A stretch of DNA of 5,619 nt from JAJFTV01 sp036825755 (GCA_036825755.1 DAISXR010000161.1:1-5619), one strand, 5' to 3'; counted from the stretch's first letter, positions 1 to 5,406 are shown. Translations and numbers: made by a program. Notes: generated from the letters alone by a model not told the origin.

Positions 1-10
1 GCGAAATACA

Positions 11-57
11 AAACGGGTTTCTCTTTTTCTAAACTGAAAAGAGAAACCCGTTTTTTT
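11..57. terminator. Rho-independent terminator, usable in both directions
   Basis: A perfect 17-bp inverted repeat (11-27 with 37-53) encloses a 9-nt loop. On the plus strand the stem runs into seven T residues (51-57); on the minus strand the other arm ends in TTTT and then a T-rich stretch. It begins about 20 bp beyond the stop of the minus-strand phosphatase gene, so it should end that transcript. It would also stop any plus-strand gene coming in from the left of the window. Assignment rests on stem plus T-tract alone. Confidence 0.9.
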
Positions 58-75
58 ATCAGTAAATCGACGACT

Positions 76-855
76 TTATTCGGCTCGGTGCAAACCCGCC
101 AGGATCTGGCGATGAATATCCGAATTGGCGGCAATCAAGCGGTAAGGCGGTTTGAAGAAATCGGGCTGTCCGTCCAGATCCGTCACCATCCCGCCCGCCT
201 CGCGAACAATCAGCGAACCGGCAGCCACATCCCAGGCCTGCACTACCAGTTCCCAGTAACCTTCCAGGCGACCGGCAGCCACGTAGCACAGATCCAGGGC
301 TGCCGATCCAAACCGGCGAACGGCCATGGCATGTGTGGAGAACCAGGCATAGTGATCCAGGTTGTTGTGATGGTTGGTTCGAATATCGTATGGAAAACCG
401 GTGACCAGCAGGCTTTTATTCAGATCCGTTTCCGGGGATACATGAATGCGTTTACCGTTCAACCATGCTCCCTGGCCGAGTTCAGCGCTGAAGCATTCAT
501 CCTGCATAGGGTCATACACCACTCCCAGCGTCATTATCCCATCCACCGCGTACCCGATCGAAACCGAGTAAATCGGCACGCCGTGGGCAAAGTTGGTAGT
601 TCCATCCAGCGGATCCGTGTACCAGGTGTGCCGACTTGATCCATTCACCTGCCCGCTTTCCTCGCTGACAATGGTGTGATCCGGGAAATCCCGCTGGATC
701 TGGCCAATCAGGCAGCGCTCCGATTCCTTGTCGGCCTCGGTGACGATATCGATTACTCCTTTGTACTCGATTTGATGAGGTTCGGCGAACCGCTGGCGGA
801 GGATCCCGCCCGCCTTGCGCGCCAGGTCAATCACATAATTCAGTGTTGGTGTCAT
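76..855 (-). CDS. suhB: Inositol-1-monophosphatase family protein (SuhB-like)
   Basis: This is a Mg2+-dependent, lithium-sensitive-type sugar phosphatase that hydrolyses inositol monophosphate or a related small phosphate ester in the cytoplasm. The 259-aa product has the usual family length (about 250-275) and all metal-site motifs: EES at residues 65-67, DPLDGTTNF at 81-89 (metal ligands D81 and D84, backbone L83) and WDVAAG at 208-213 (D209), followed by REAGG at 218-222. The block around GSAALDLCYVAAGRLEGYWE (183-202) is typical of SuhB-type enzymes, which favours these over CysQ or fructose-bisphosphatase relatives. HisN-type histidinol phosphatase cannot be excluded. The start is the ATG at 855-853, behind a weak GGGA about 7 nt upstream. 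The gene is divergent from pcm and is followed by the terminator at 11-57. It appears intact. The symbol is by family resemblance; the physiological substrate is not shown. Confidence 0.93.
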   Translation of the reverse strand: MTPTLNYVIDLARKAGGILRQRFAEPHQIEYKGVIDIVTEADKESERCLIGQIQRDFPDHTIVSEESGQVNGSSRHTWYTDPLDGTTNFAHGVPIYSVSIGYAVDGIMTLGVVYDPMQDECFSAELGQGAWLNGKRIHVSPETDLNKSLLVTGFPYDIRTNHHNNLDHYAWFSTHAMAVRRFGSAALDLCYVAAGRLEGYWELVVQAWDVAAGSLIVREAGGMVTDLDGQPDFFKPPYRLIAANSDIHRQILAGLHRAE

Positions 856-895
856 TCCGTTTTCCCATGATGTTTTCTACTTTACGCAAACCTGT

Positions 896-901
896 ATTAT
901 A
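896..901 (-). promoter_or_regulatory. Predicted -10 box of the phosphatase promoter
   Basis: A perfect TATAAT lies on the minus strand, 41 bp upstream of the suhB-like ATG, giving a predicted start near 889 and a leader of roughly 34 nt. No convincing -35 hexamer is seen 16-19 bp upstream. The call rests on the -10 box and its position in a divergent intergenic gap. Confidence 0.45.
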
Positions 902-927
902 ACCCCGCGCGGGTGAAGGCTTGATTT

Positions 928-936
928 TGCTATAAT
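928..936 (+). promoter_or_regulatory. Extended -10 promoter of pcm, predicting a leaderless mRNA
   Basis: TGC followed by a perfect TATAAT makes a canonical extended -10 element (TGnTATAAT). The last base of the box (936) is 7 nt from the A of the pcm ATG (943), which is where sigma70-type transcription would start. The message would then begin at or within a base or two of the start codon. No Shine-Dalgarno is present between box and ATG, and no good -35 is seen, which an extended -10 can make up for. Confidence 0.6.
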
Positions 937-942
937 GATGTC

Positions 943-1608
943 ATGAAGACCAAATGGCCCTACGAACGTGAGCGGCATCTGATGGTTTCCAGCCAGGTGG
1001 AACGGCGCGGCGTGAAAGATGCGCGTCTGCTGGAAGCCATGCGCGTGGTTCCCAGGCATGCCTTTGTTCCCGCCGAGAAGCAATCTCTGGCGTATGAAGA
1101 TTTTCCACTTCCCATCGGAAAGGGACAAACCATCTCACAGCCGTTCATTGTGGCATTGATGACCGAACTGCTGGAGCTGACCGGTTCTGATAATGTACTG
1201 GAAGTGGGTACCGGGTCAGGCTATCAGGCCGCGGTGCTGGCTCAACTGGCTGCATCCGTACACAGCGTGGAACGCTATGGCGAACTGGCCCGGCATGCCC
1301 TGGAGGTGCTGAAGAACCTGGATATCCACAACGTGTTCGTGCACGAGAGTGACGGTTCTGAAGGCTGGCCGGATGCCGCCCCGTATGACGCCATTGTGGT
1401 GACGGCCGCCGCCCCCCATACCCCGCAGACGTTGCTGGATCAACTGGCAGAGGGCGGACGGCTGGTGATCCCCGTGGGTGACCGGTTCAATCAAAGCCTG
1501 CAGGTGTGGAGACGGCATGAGGGCGAATTCACCAACCGGAAGAACATTCCGGTGGCGTTTGTGCCTTTACGCGGCAAATACGGCTGGGATTCTAAGGATT
1601 GGCCGTAA
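943..1608 (+). CDS. pcm: Protein-L-isoaspartate O-methyltransferase
   Basis: This cytoplasmic repair enzyme transfers a methyl group from S-adenosylmethionine to isoaspartyl residues in aged proteins, starting their return to normal aspartate. The 221-aa product is close to the family norm (about 205-220). Visible motifs in order: VPRHAFVP (36-43); the family signature PIGKGQTISQP (57-67) with the active-site Ser at 65; SAM motif I VLEVGTGSGY (85-94); the acidic SAM-ribose ligand in SVE (E110); SDGSEGWP (136-143), where many homologues have GDG; VTAAAP (153-158); LAEGGRLVIPVG (168-179); and VAFVPLRG (204-211). The start at 943 gives the usual N-terminus ahead of the MVSSQVERRG block. No ribosome site precedes it, but a promoter -10 box sits 7 nt upstream, so leaderless translation is likely. 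It stands alone as a single-gene unit, divergent from the phosphatase and convergent with the metallophosphoesterase. It appears intact. Confidence 0.95.
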   Translation: MKTKWPYERERHLMVSSQVERRGVKDARLLEAMRVVPRHAFVPAEKQSLAYEDFPLPIGKGQTISQPFIVALMTELLELTGSDNVLEVGTGSGYQAAVLAQLAASVHSVERYGELARHALEVLKNLDIHNVFVHESDGSEGWPDAAPYDAIVVTAAAPHTPQTLLDQLAEGGRLVIPVGDRFNQSLQVWRRHEGEFTNRKNIPVAFVPLRGKYGWDSKDWP

Positions 1609-1747
1609 AGATACAACCCGGATTGGGTATTTGGGTGATTTGCCAGTATCTGTAAATGAGCCATCCACGAATGGGATGGATGGATCAGCGGTAAACTTCT
1701 GACAGGCATTTTCTCGGGACAACGGATAAACGAATCAACGAATATCA

Positions 1748-1770
1748 GGCCAGAGCGGGTTTCTCTGGCC
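1748..1770. terminator. Hairpin between convergent genes, probable weak terminator
   Basis: GGCCAGAG (1748-1755) pairs perfectly with CTCTGGCC (1763-1770) across a 7-nt loop. It sits between the stops of pcm (1608) and the metallophosphoesterase (1797), where a shared terminator is expected. The downstream plus-strand sequence, AATCTATTT, is only modestly T-rich, and the minus-strand side has no T-run, so termination efficiency is uncertain. The rest of the 188-bp gap holds only a 6-bp CCATCC/GGATGG hairpin at 1661-1679 and no gene. Confidence 0.5.
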
Positions 1771-1796
1771 AATCTATTTAAGAGTATTACTGGAGT

Positions 1797-2621
1797 TTAA
1801 GCTTCCGGTGTGAGCTTTAAAACTGCGATTTCTGCCGGGCAATTGAACCGAATGGGCGCGGTGGAACCGATCCCACGTGAGATAAACAAATTGGTATGAT
1901 CAGAGCGTATAAATCCGCTGGAATAGCGGCGGTTGTGCACCGGCAGCACCGGCGGCCCCAGAAACGGCAGAACTACCTGCCCTCCGTGCGTGTGCCCGCT
2001 AAGCACCAGTTGAACTGAGGTATTAAAAGGTAAATCGGCGGTATCGGGGTTGTGCGCCAGCAGGATCTTGCATTCCTCGTCCGGCACCCCGGCAAAGGCA
2101 GCGTCAATACCCGGCTCGTCTGCCCGAAAATCACCCGCTCCACCCAACCAGATCCGGTTGCCGTGTTTCTCAATCGCCACCGAACGGTGACGCAGGTTCT
2201 GCCCGCTTTTTTCCATCCAGGCCAGTGAGCGGCCTGCGCCGCCCCAGTGATCGTGATTGCCCAGCACCGAATACACCCCGCGCGGAGCACTCAACTGCGT
2301 CAGCACCCGCCAGACTTCATCTACCGCCTGCGGGTTGCCATGGTGAACCAGGTTGTCACCGGTATTCACCACAATATCCCTTTCCATGCAGTTCACCTGA
2401 TCCACCACCTGCTGAACGCCGTTGAGAGATAAAAGCGGGCCGTAATGGAGATCGGCCAGATGGATGATGGTGAACCCGTCAAAAGCCTGTGGCAAACGGC
2501 GAACCGGGATGCGATAGGTATTGATCTGAAGTGAAAGCCGCTCGATGACGAGAGGATAACTGGCGGCGAGGAGAGCCCCGCCGCCAAGATATAACCGGCT
2601 GAGAAAACTGCGCATGTTCAT
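1797..2621 (-). CDS. YkuE/YaeI-like calcineurin-type metallophosphoesterase
   Basis: This is a binuclear-metal phosphoesterase of the calcineurin-like superfamily. The product is 274 aa, and all five metal-site blocks are present in order: DLH (57-59), GDN (88-90), GNHDHW (121-126), AHNPD (189-193) and GHTHGGQ (209-215). The C-terminal SRGIGSTAPIRFNCPAEI region (248-265) matches the YkuE-type subgroup. The N-terminus (about residues 10-26) is short and hydrophobic after MNMRSFLSR, so the protein is probably membrane-anchored or exported. B. subtilis YkuE is a Tat substrate, but only one Arg stands in the twin-Arg place here, so Tat export is unproven. The start could be M1 (2621) or M3 (2615); neither has a strong Shine-Dalgarno. 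The gene lies 63 bp downstream of the aldo/keto reductase on the same strand, with no clear terminator between them, so co-transcription is possible. The substrate is unknown; in this group both phosphodiesterase and UDP-sugar hydrolase roles are known. Confidence 0.9.
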   Translation of the reverse strand: MNMRSFLSRLYLGGGALLAASYPLVIERLSLQINTYRIPVRRLPQAFDGFTIIHLADLHYGPLLSLNGVQQVVDQVNCMERDIVVNTGDNLVHHGNPQAVDEVWRVLTQLSAPRGVYSVLGNHDHWGGAGRSLAWMEKSGQNLRHRSVAIEKHGNRIWLGGAGDFRADEPGIDAAFAGVPDEECKILLAHNPDTADLPFNTSVQLVLSGHTHGGQVVLPFLGPPVLPVHNRRYSSGFIRSDHTNLFISRGIGSTAPIRFNCPAEIAVLKLTPEA

Positions 2622-2684
2622 GCTTCAATGTTCCGTTTCATCATGCAACAGATTGTATCCGGCAAAGGTTAAAACCCGTTAAGC

Positions 2685-3653
2685 TTATTTACCGGCCGGC
2701 TTCTCCAGAATCCCGTTCACTTCATTGAATTCAGTCTCACTCAGATGCCAATCGGCGGCGCGTACATTGCTGGAGAGTTGATCCAGACGGGTGACGCCGC
2801 TGATAACGGATGAGATATGCGGACGGGCCAGCAGCCAGGCTAGGGCCAGTTCGGTGAGGGTATGCCCGCGTTCCACCGCCCATTTTTCCAGCGCTTCAAT
2901 CCGGTCAAAATGCCAGTCGGTGTTGTAGGGGATCTCGCGCCCGGCTTTCACAAAGTCTTCGGCGCGTGAACCCTGCGGGTATGCCTGACCGCGTTTGTAT
3001 TTGCCGGTCAAAAAACCGCTCGCCAGCGGGAAGTACGGTATGTACCCCACATTGTGTTCTTTACAGAAAGGCAGCACCTCGCGCTCGTCCAGCCGGTCAA
3101 ACATGTTGTACTCGTTTTGCACGGCGATGAAAGGCGTCCACCCGCGCACTTCCGCCAGCAGATTGGCGTGCGCAAGCTGCCAGGAAAAAAAGTTGGAGGC
3201 GGCGATGTATCGCACCTTGCCGGCGCGTACCAGGTCATCCAGCGCCCGCAGAGTTTCTTCAATGGGGGTGGTGTCATCCCAGGCATGCTGATAGTACACG
3301 TCAATGTGATCGCGTTCCAGGCGGCGCAGGCTGCCTTCAATGGCGTCCATCAGGTGATAGCGCGATGCCCCGCAGTGGTTGGGGATTTTAATGGAGTGAT
3401 CCATCTGCACTAAAAACTTGGTGGCCACGATAAAACGGTTGGTGCGGCCCTTCAATGCTTTGGCCAGCGTCATTTCCGAATTCCCGCCGGTGTATACATT
3501 GGCCGTGTCAATGAAGTTGATACCCAGTTCTTCGGCGGCGTCGATGACGCGGTTGACCTCTTGCTGGGGCATCTTCTCATGTCCAAAACGATTGCCCCCA
3601 ATGCCAATAACAGAAACCTGTAAACCCGATTTACCCAAATTGCGATATTCCAT
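2685..3653 (-). CDS. Aldo/keto reductase family oxidoreductase
   Basis: This is an NAD(P)H-dependent (beta/alpha)8-barrel oxidoreductase that reduces aldehydes or ketones, or oxidises sugars or alcohols, in the cytoplasm. The 322-aa product has the usual length. The catalytic tetrad is complete: D49 and Y54 in NFIDTANVY (46-54), K79 in VATKF (76-80) and H123 in YYQHAW (120-125). Further barrel landmarks are GKVRYIAASN (145-154), VQNEYN (178-183), PYFPLASGFLTGKY (206-219) and the cofactor-phosphate region SVISGVTRLDQLSSN (282-296). It resembles the YajO/YghZ/potassium-channel-beta-like branch more than the short AKR5-type enzymes, but the substrate cannot be read from sequence. The start at 3653 is backed by GGGAG 9 nt upstream (3663-3667 on the plus strand). 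A weak TG-T-TAACAT -10-like element lies further upstream. It is probably first in a two-gene unit with the metallophosphoesterase. Confidence 0.93.
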   Translation of the reverse strand: MEYRNLGKSGLQVSVIGIGGNRFGHEKMPQQEVNRVIDAAEELGINFIDTANVYTGGNSEMTLAKALKGRTNRFIVATKFLVQMDHSIKIPNHCGASRYHLMDAIEGSLRRLERDHIDVYYQHAWDDTTPIEETLRALDDLVRAGKVRYIAASNFFSWQLAHANLLAEVRGWTPFIAVQNEYNMFDRLDEREVLPFCKEHNVGYIPYFPLASGFLTGKYKRGQAYPQGSRAEDFVKAGREIPYNTDWHFDRIEALEKWAVERGHTLTELALAWLLARPHISSVISGVTRLDQLSSNVRAADWHLSETEFNEVNGILEKPAGK

Positions 3654-3715
3654 GATCCATTTCTCCCGTTGTGATGGGGAAATGTTAACACAGATTTTGG
3701 CTGTCTGACCCGGGG

Positions 3716-3760
3716 AATCCGCGCGCGGACTATCCGCGCGCGGACTATCTGCGAGAGCTG
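3716..3760. repeat. Tandem 15-bp repeat with a 12-bp palindromic core
   Basis: Two units differing only in their first base, AATCCGCGCGCGGAC (3716-3730) and TATCCGCGCGCGGAC (3731-3745), are followed by a degraded third (3746-3760). Each of the first two contains the perfect palindrome TCCGCGCGCGGA (3718-3729, 3733-3744). Together these can fold into one 12-bp GC-rich stem with a 3-nt loop. They lie about 65-90 bp upstream of the aldo/keto reductase start, so they could be a paired operator, but related 15-mers recur in the neighbouring repeats and make a decayed satellite more likely. Confidence 0.8.
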
Positions 3761-3788
3761 ATCAAAAATGTTCTCGTACCTGTAACCA

Positions 3789-3941
3789 TGATTGTTGAGC
3801 TTCGCCGTGATAACCCGCACGGGATAAATCCACGTGCTAACAACCGCGCCGGATCAATCCGGCTGTCAGAATATTTGACGCACTGCAAAGCCTCATTCAT
3901 GAGGCGTGGTTGTATAGCCGGATGATTGATCATCCGGCTAT
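3789..3941. repeat. Copy A of a 153-bp imperfect direct repeat
   Basis: This segment matches 4011-4163 at a constant offset of 222 bp without gaps. Residues 3789-3865 differ from copy B at only 4 of 77 positions, 3866-3887 is largely unrelated, and 3888-3941 is identical over 54 bp. It contains three perfect palindromes: GCCGGATCAATCCGGC (3848-3863), GCCTCATTCATGAGGC (3890-3905) and a 12-bp-stem hairpin with arms ATAGCCGGATGA/TCATCCGGCTAT and loop TTGA (3914-3941). It also holds three consecutive degenerate 15-mers (3812-3856) resembling the tandem unit at 3716. The divergence pattern shows that the flanking palindromic blocks are kept while the spacer changes. Confidence 0.88.
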
Positions 3942-4010
3942 ATGCGGATTTTTCACGCCCGGATATCTCCGCCCGGGGACAGATCGTTGACGCTTCCATA
4001 TCTGGTACCG

Positions 4011-4163
4011 TGATTGTTGGGCTTTGCCGTGATAACCCGCACGGGATCAATCCACGTGCTAACTACCGCGCCGGATCAATCCGGCTGCTGGAAACTATGG
4101 TTAACAGGTAAGCCTCATTCATGAGGCGTGGTTGTATAGCCGGATGATTGATCATCCGGCTAT
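4011..4163. repeat. Copy B of the 153-bp imperfect direct repeat
   Basis: This is the second copy of the segment at 3789-3941. The same three palindromes are kept at 4070-4085, 4112-4127 and 4136-4163, and the 15-mer relatives lie at 4034-4078. The 69 bp between the copies (3942-4010) has a decayed partner after copy B: TCCATATCTGG occurs at 3995-4005 and again at 4199-4209, with partial similarity continuing on both sides. A third, eroded unit is therefore likely. No terminal direct or inverted repeats of a transposon type frame the pair. Confidence 0.88.
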
Positions 4164-4243
4164 GCATGGATGTCCGCCCAAGGGTAATTCTTCACGTATC
4201 CATATCTGGAACTATTATTACCGGCTCTCGGGCGGATTTCTCC

Positions 4244-4274
4244 GGGGAAGCGAACAAAACCATTTCGCTTCCCC
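4244..4274. repeat. Perfect 11-bp-stem hairpin beside a TTCGAAATGACA sequence
   Basis: GGGGAAGCGAA (4244-4254) pairs with TTCGCTTCCCC (4264-4274) across a 9-nt loop. It is flanked on the left by GGATTTCTCC (4234-4243) and on the right by TTCGAAATGACA (4275-4286). The flanks recall a palindromic intergenic repeat of the GATTTCTC...TCGAAATGACA kind that I remember from many bacterial genomes; that link is from memory and was not checked. No T-run follows on either strand, so a terminator role is unlikely. Confidence 0.7.
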
Positions 4275-4326
4275 TTCGAAATGACATAAAAGTTCTACAT
4301 TTCAATCGCGAGAAAACCCTCAATGC

Positions 4327-4356
4327 ATGGCATACCACGACCTGAAAGGGTAAAAT
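4327..4356 (+). promoter_or_regulatory. Possible promoter of the pirin gene
   Basis: TAAAAT (4351-4356) matches five of six -10 positions, and ATGGCA (4327-4332) matches four of six -35 positions, with an 18-bp spacer. It would give a leader of about 55-60 nt. The AT-rich stretch 4351-4380 offers other -10-like choices, so this is only a candidate. Confidence 0.3.
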
Positions 4357-4410
4357 ATTAATGAATCTTAATCATTTATTCTGCTAACGCATACGCAAAG
4401 TCTGGGGGAA

Positions 4411-4415
4411 AGGAG
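4411..4415 (+). promoter_or_regulatory. Ribosome binding site of the pirin gene
   Basis: AGGAG, preceded by GGGGAA, ends 4 nt before the ATG at 4420. This is the clearest Shine-Dalgarno in the window and fixes the pirin start. It contrasts with pcm, which has none. Confidence 0.8.
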
Positions 4416-4419
4416 CATC

Positions 4420-5322
4420 ATGCCAACCAATCGAAAGATCAAAATGCTTTTTAAGAGCCAGCCAACACTGGAAGGCGCCGGGGTGCATCTGCACCGGGCG
4501 TTTGGGTTTGGAAAAACACGTGTCTTTGATCCGTTTCTGCTGCTCGACGATTTCAGAGGAGATTCGCCCGATCTGTATGAGAAAGGCTTTCCGTGGCATC
4601 CGCACCGCGGCATCGAGACCATCACCTATGTGCTGGCGGGGCGGGTGGAACATTCTGACAGCCTGGGCAACAAAGGCGTGATCGGGCCGGGTGATGTGCA
4701 GTGGATGACCGCCGGCAGCGGCATCATGCACCAGGAGATGCCCGAGGGCGACCCGCAGGGCCGCATGTACGGGTTTCAACTGTGGGCCAACCTGCCGAGC
4801 GCGCTCAAGATGAGCCCGCCGCGCTACCAGGATATTCTGGATGCCGATATTCCGGCCGTGGAACCTGAGAAAGGCGTATTTGTGCGCGTCATTTGCGGCG
4901 ATTATGCCGGCGTTCACGGCCCGGCGGAAAACGTAGCCATCCAGCCGCGCTACCTGGATGTGAGCCTGGCGCCCGGAACGGAATACGCCATCCCCACCCC
5001 GCCGGATCATACCGCGTTCGCGTATGTGTTCAAGGGCAGCGGTGTTTTCTGCCGTGAGGAGAATCCCTTCTCTTATGACGCCGAAGGCAGCAATTATTTC
5101 GATCTGGAGCGTTCCAGCGAGCTGGGCAATCACGCGCTGGTGGTGTTCGATGTAGGCGAGCAGGTGCAGGTGAAGGCTGGCGAGGAAGGAGTTCGCTTTC
5201 TGTTTATCTCCGGCCGGCCGCTCAAAGAACCGGTAGCCTGGTACGGACCGATTGTGATGAACACCAATGAAGAACTGCAAACGGCCTTCAGGGATTTACG
5301 CAACAATACCTTTATCAAATGA
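4420..5322 (+). CDS. Pirin family bicupin protein
   Basis: This is an iron-binding bicupin of the pirin family; bacterial members include quercetin 2,3-dioxygenases and proteins that tune central metabolism or stress responses. The 300-aa product matches the family length. The N-terminal cupin metal site is complete: H60 and H62 in WHPHRGIETITYVLAG (59-74), and H104 and E106 in GIMHQEMP (101-108). RVFDPFLLLDDF (34-45) and GPGDVQWMTAGSG (89-101) are classic pirin blocks. The pirin C-terminal domain is marked by PVAWYGPIVMNT (271-282) and the following helix. The start follows a strong AGGAG. The gene is monocistronic as far as can be seen: it faces away from the aldo/keto reductase across the repeat region and converges on the partial gene at 5407. 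Whether it has quercetinase activity cannot be told from sequence; all metal ligands being present makes it possible. Confidence 0.94.
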   Translation: MPTNRKIKMLFKSQPTLEGAGVHLHRAFGFGKTRVFDPFLLLDDFRGDSPDLYEKGFPWHPHRGIETITYVLAGRVEHSDSLGNKGVIGPGDVQWMTAGSGIMHQEMPEGDPQGRMYGFQLWANLPSALKMSPPRYQDILDADIPAVEPEKGVFVRVICGDYAGVHGPAENVAIQPRYLDVSLAPGTEYAIPTPPDHTAFAYVFKGSGVFCREENPFSYDAEGSNYFDLERSSELGNHALVVFDVGEQVQVKAGEEGVRFLFISGRPLKEPVAWYGPIVMNTNEELQTAFRDLRNNTFIK

Positions 5323-5347
5323 GAAGTTGAGCACTGAATGGTGTTCC

Positions 5348-5388
5348 TACACACAACGGCCGGCTGAAACAGCCGGCCGTTGTGTGTA
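5348..5388. terminator. 19-bp perfect hairpin between convergent genes
   Basis: The arms 5348-5366 and 5370-5388 are perfectly complementary (core CGGCCGGCTG/CAGCCGGCCG) with a 3-nt AAA loop. It lies 25 bp past the pirin stop and 18 bp before the stop of the convergent gene, a typical place for a shared bidirectional terminator. Neither side has a T-run, so it is not a textbook intrinsic terminator. It might instead block transcripts by structure or protect 3' ends. Confidence 0.6.
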
Positions 5389-5406
5389 AACAATTTGTAC
5401 TGTGGT

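Larger units (their letters stand above)
3654..4419. other. Gene-free, repeat- and palindrome-rich intergenic stretch
   Basis: These 766 bp lie between two divergent genes, far longer than the other gaps here (63-188 bp). I see no gene with a ribosome site, no tRNA-like fold and no transposase remnant. It is mostly filled by the 15-bp tandem unit, the two 222-bp-offset repeat copies, several short perfect palindromes and one long hairpin, each listed separately. Its ends hold the aldo/keto reductase promoter and leader (about 3654-3715) and the pirin promoter and leader (about 4327-4419). One plus-strand frame is nearly open throughout, but the short ORFs in it are best explained as by-products of the repeats. 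Confidence 0.8.

Noticed and set aside
88..639. 183-aa plus-strand reading frame opposite the phosphatase gene
   Set aside because: It is antisense to a gene with complete family motifs, shows no recognisable domain, and is explained by codon bias of the real gene.
827..868. Short upstream ORF (13 codons, ATG at 868) overlapping the suhB-like start on the minus strand
   Set aside because: It has no clear Shine-Dalgarno and no attenuator-like structure or telling codon run; chance overlap is the simpler reading.
14..1766. Shared 11-mer CGGGTTTCTCT in the terminator at 11-57 and the hairpin at 1748-1770, as if one repeat family
   Set aside because: An 11-nt match is expected by chance in a window this size. 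It is in the stem of one hairpin and mostly the loop of the other, so the structures are not homologous.
2622..2684. GGTTAAAACC dyad between aldo/keto reductase and metallophosphoesterase as a terminator
   Set aside because: The stem is only 4 bp with no T-run; it is not enough to separate the two genes into different transcripts.
3716..4163. CRISPR array or integron attC sites, because of repeated palindromic units and a GTTGGGC near copy B
   Set aside because: There are only two full units 222 bp apart, with no short regular repeat/spacer pattern, and no upstream RYYYAAC partner paired with the GTTRRRY-like motif.
3926..4345. Small proteins of 61 and 65 aa starting at 3926 and 4148
   Set aside because: Both begin at TTG inside the 12-bp-stem palindrome, have no ribosome site, and their similar N-termini simply follow from the DNA repeat.
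4384..5280. 298-aa minus-strand reading frame opposite the pirin gene
   Set aside because: It is a shadow of a well-supported pirin gene with all metal ligands; the antisense product has no recognisable motif or ribosome site.
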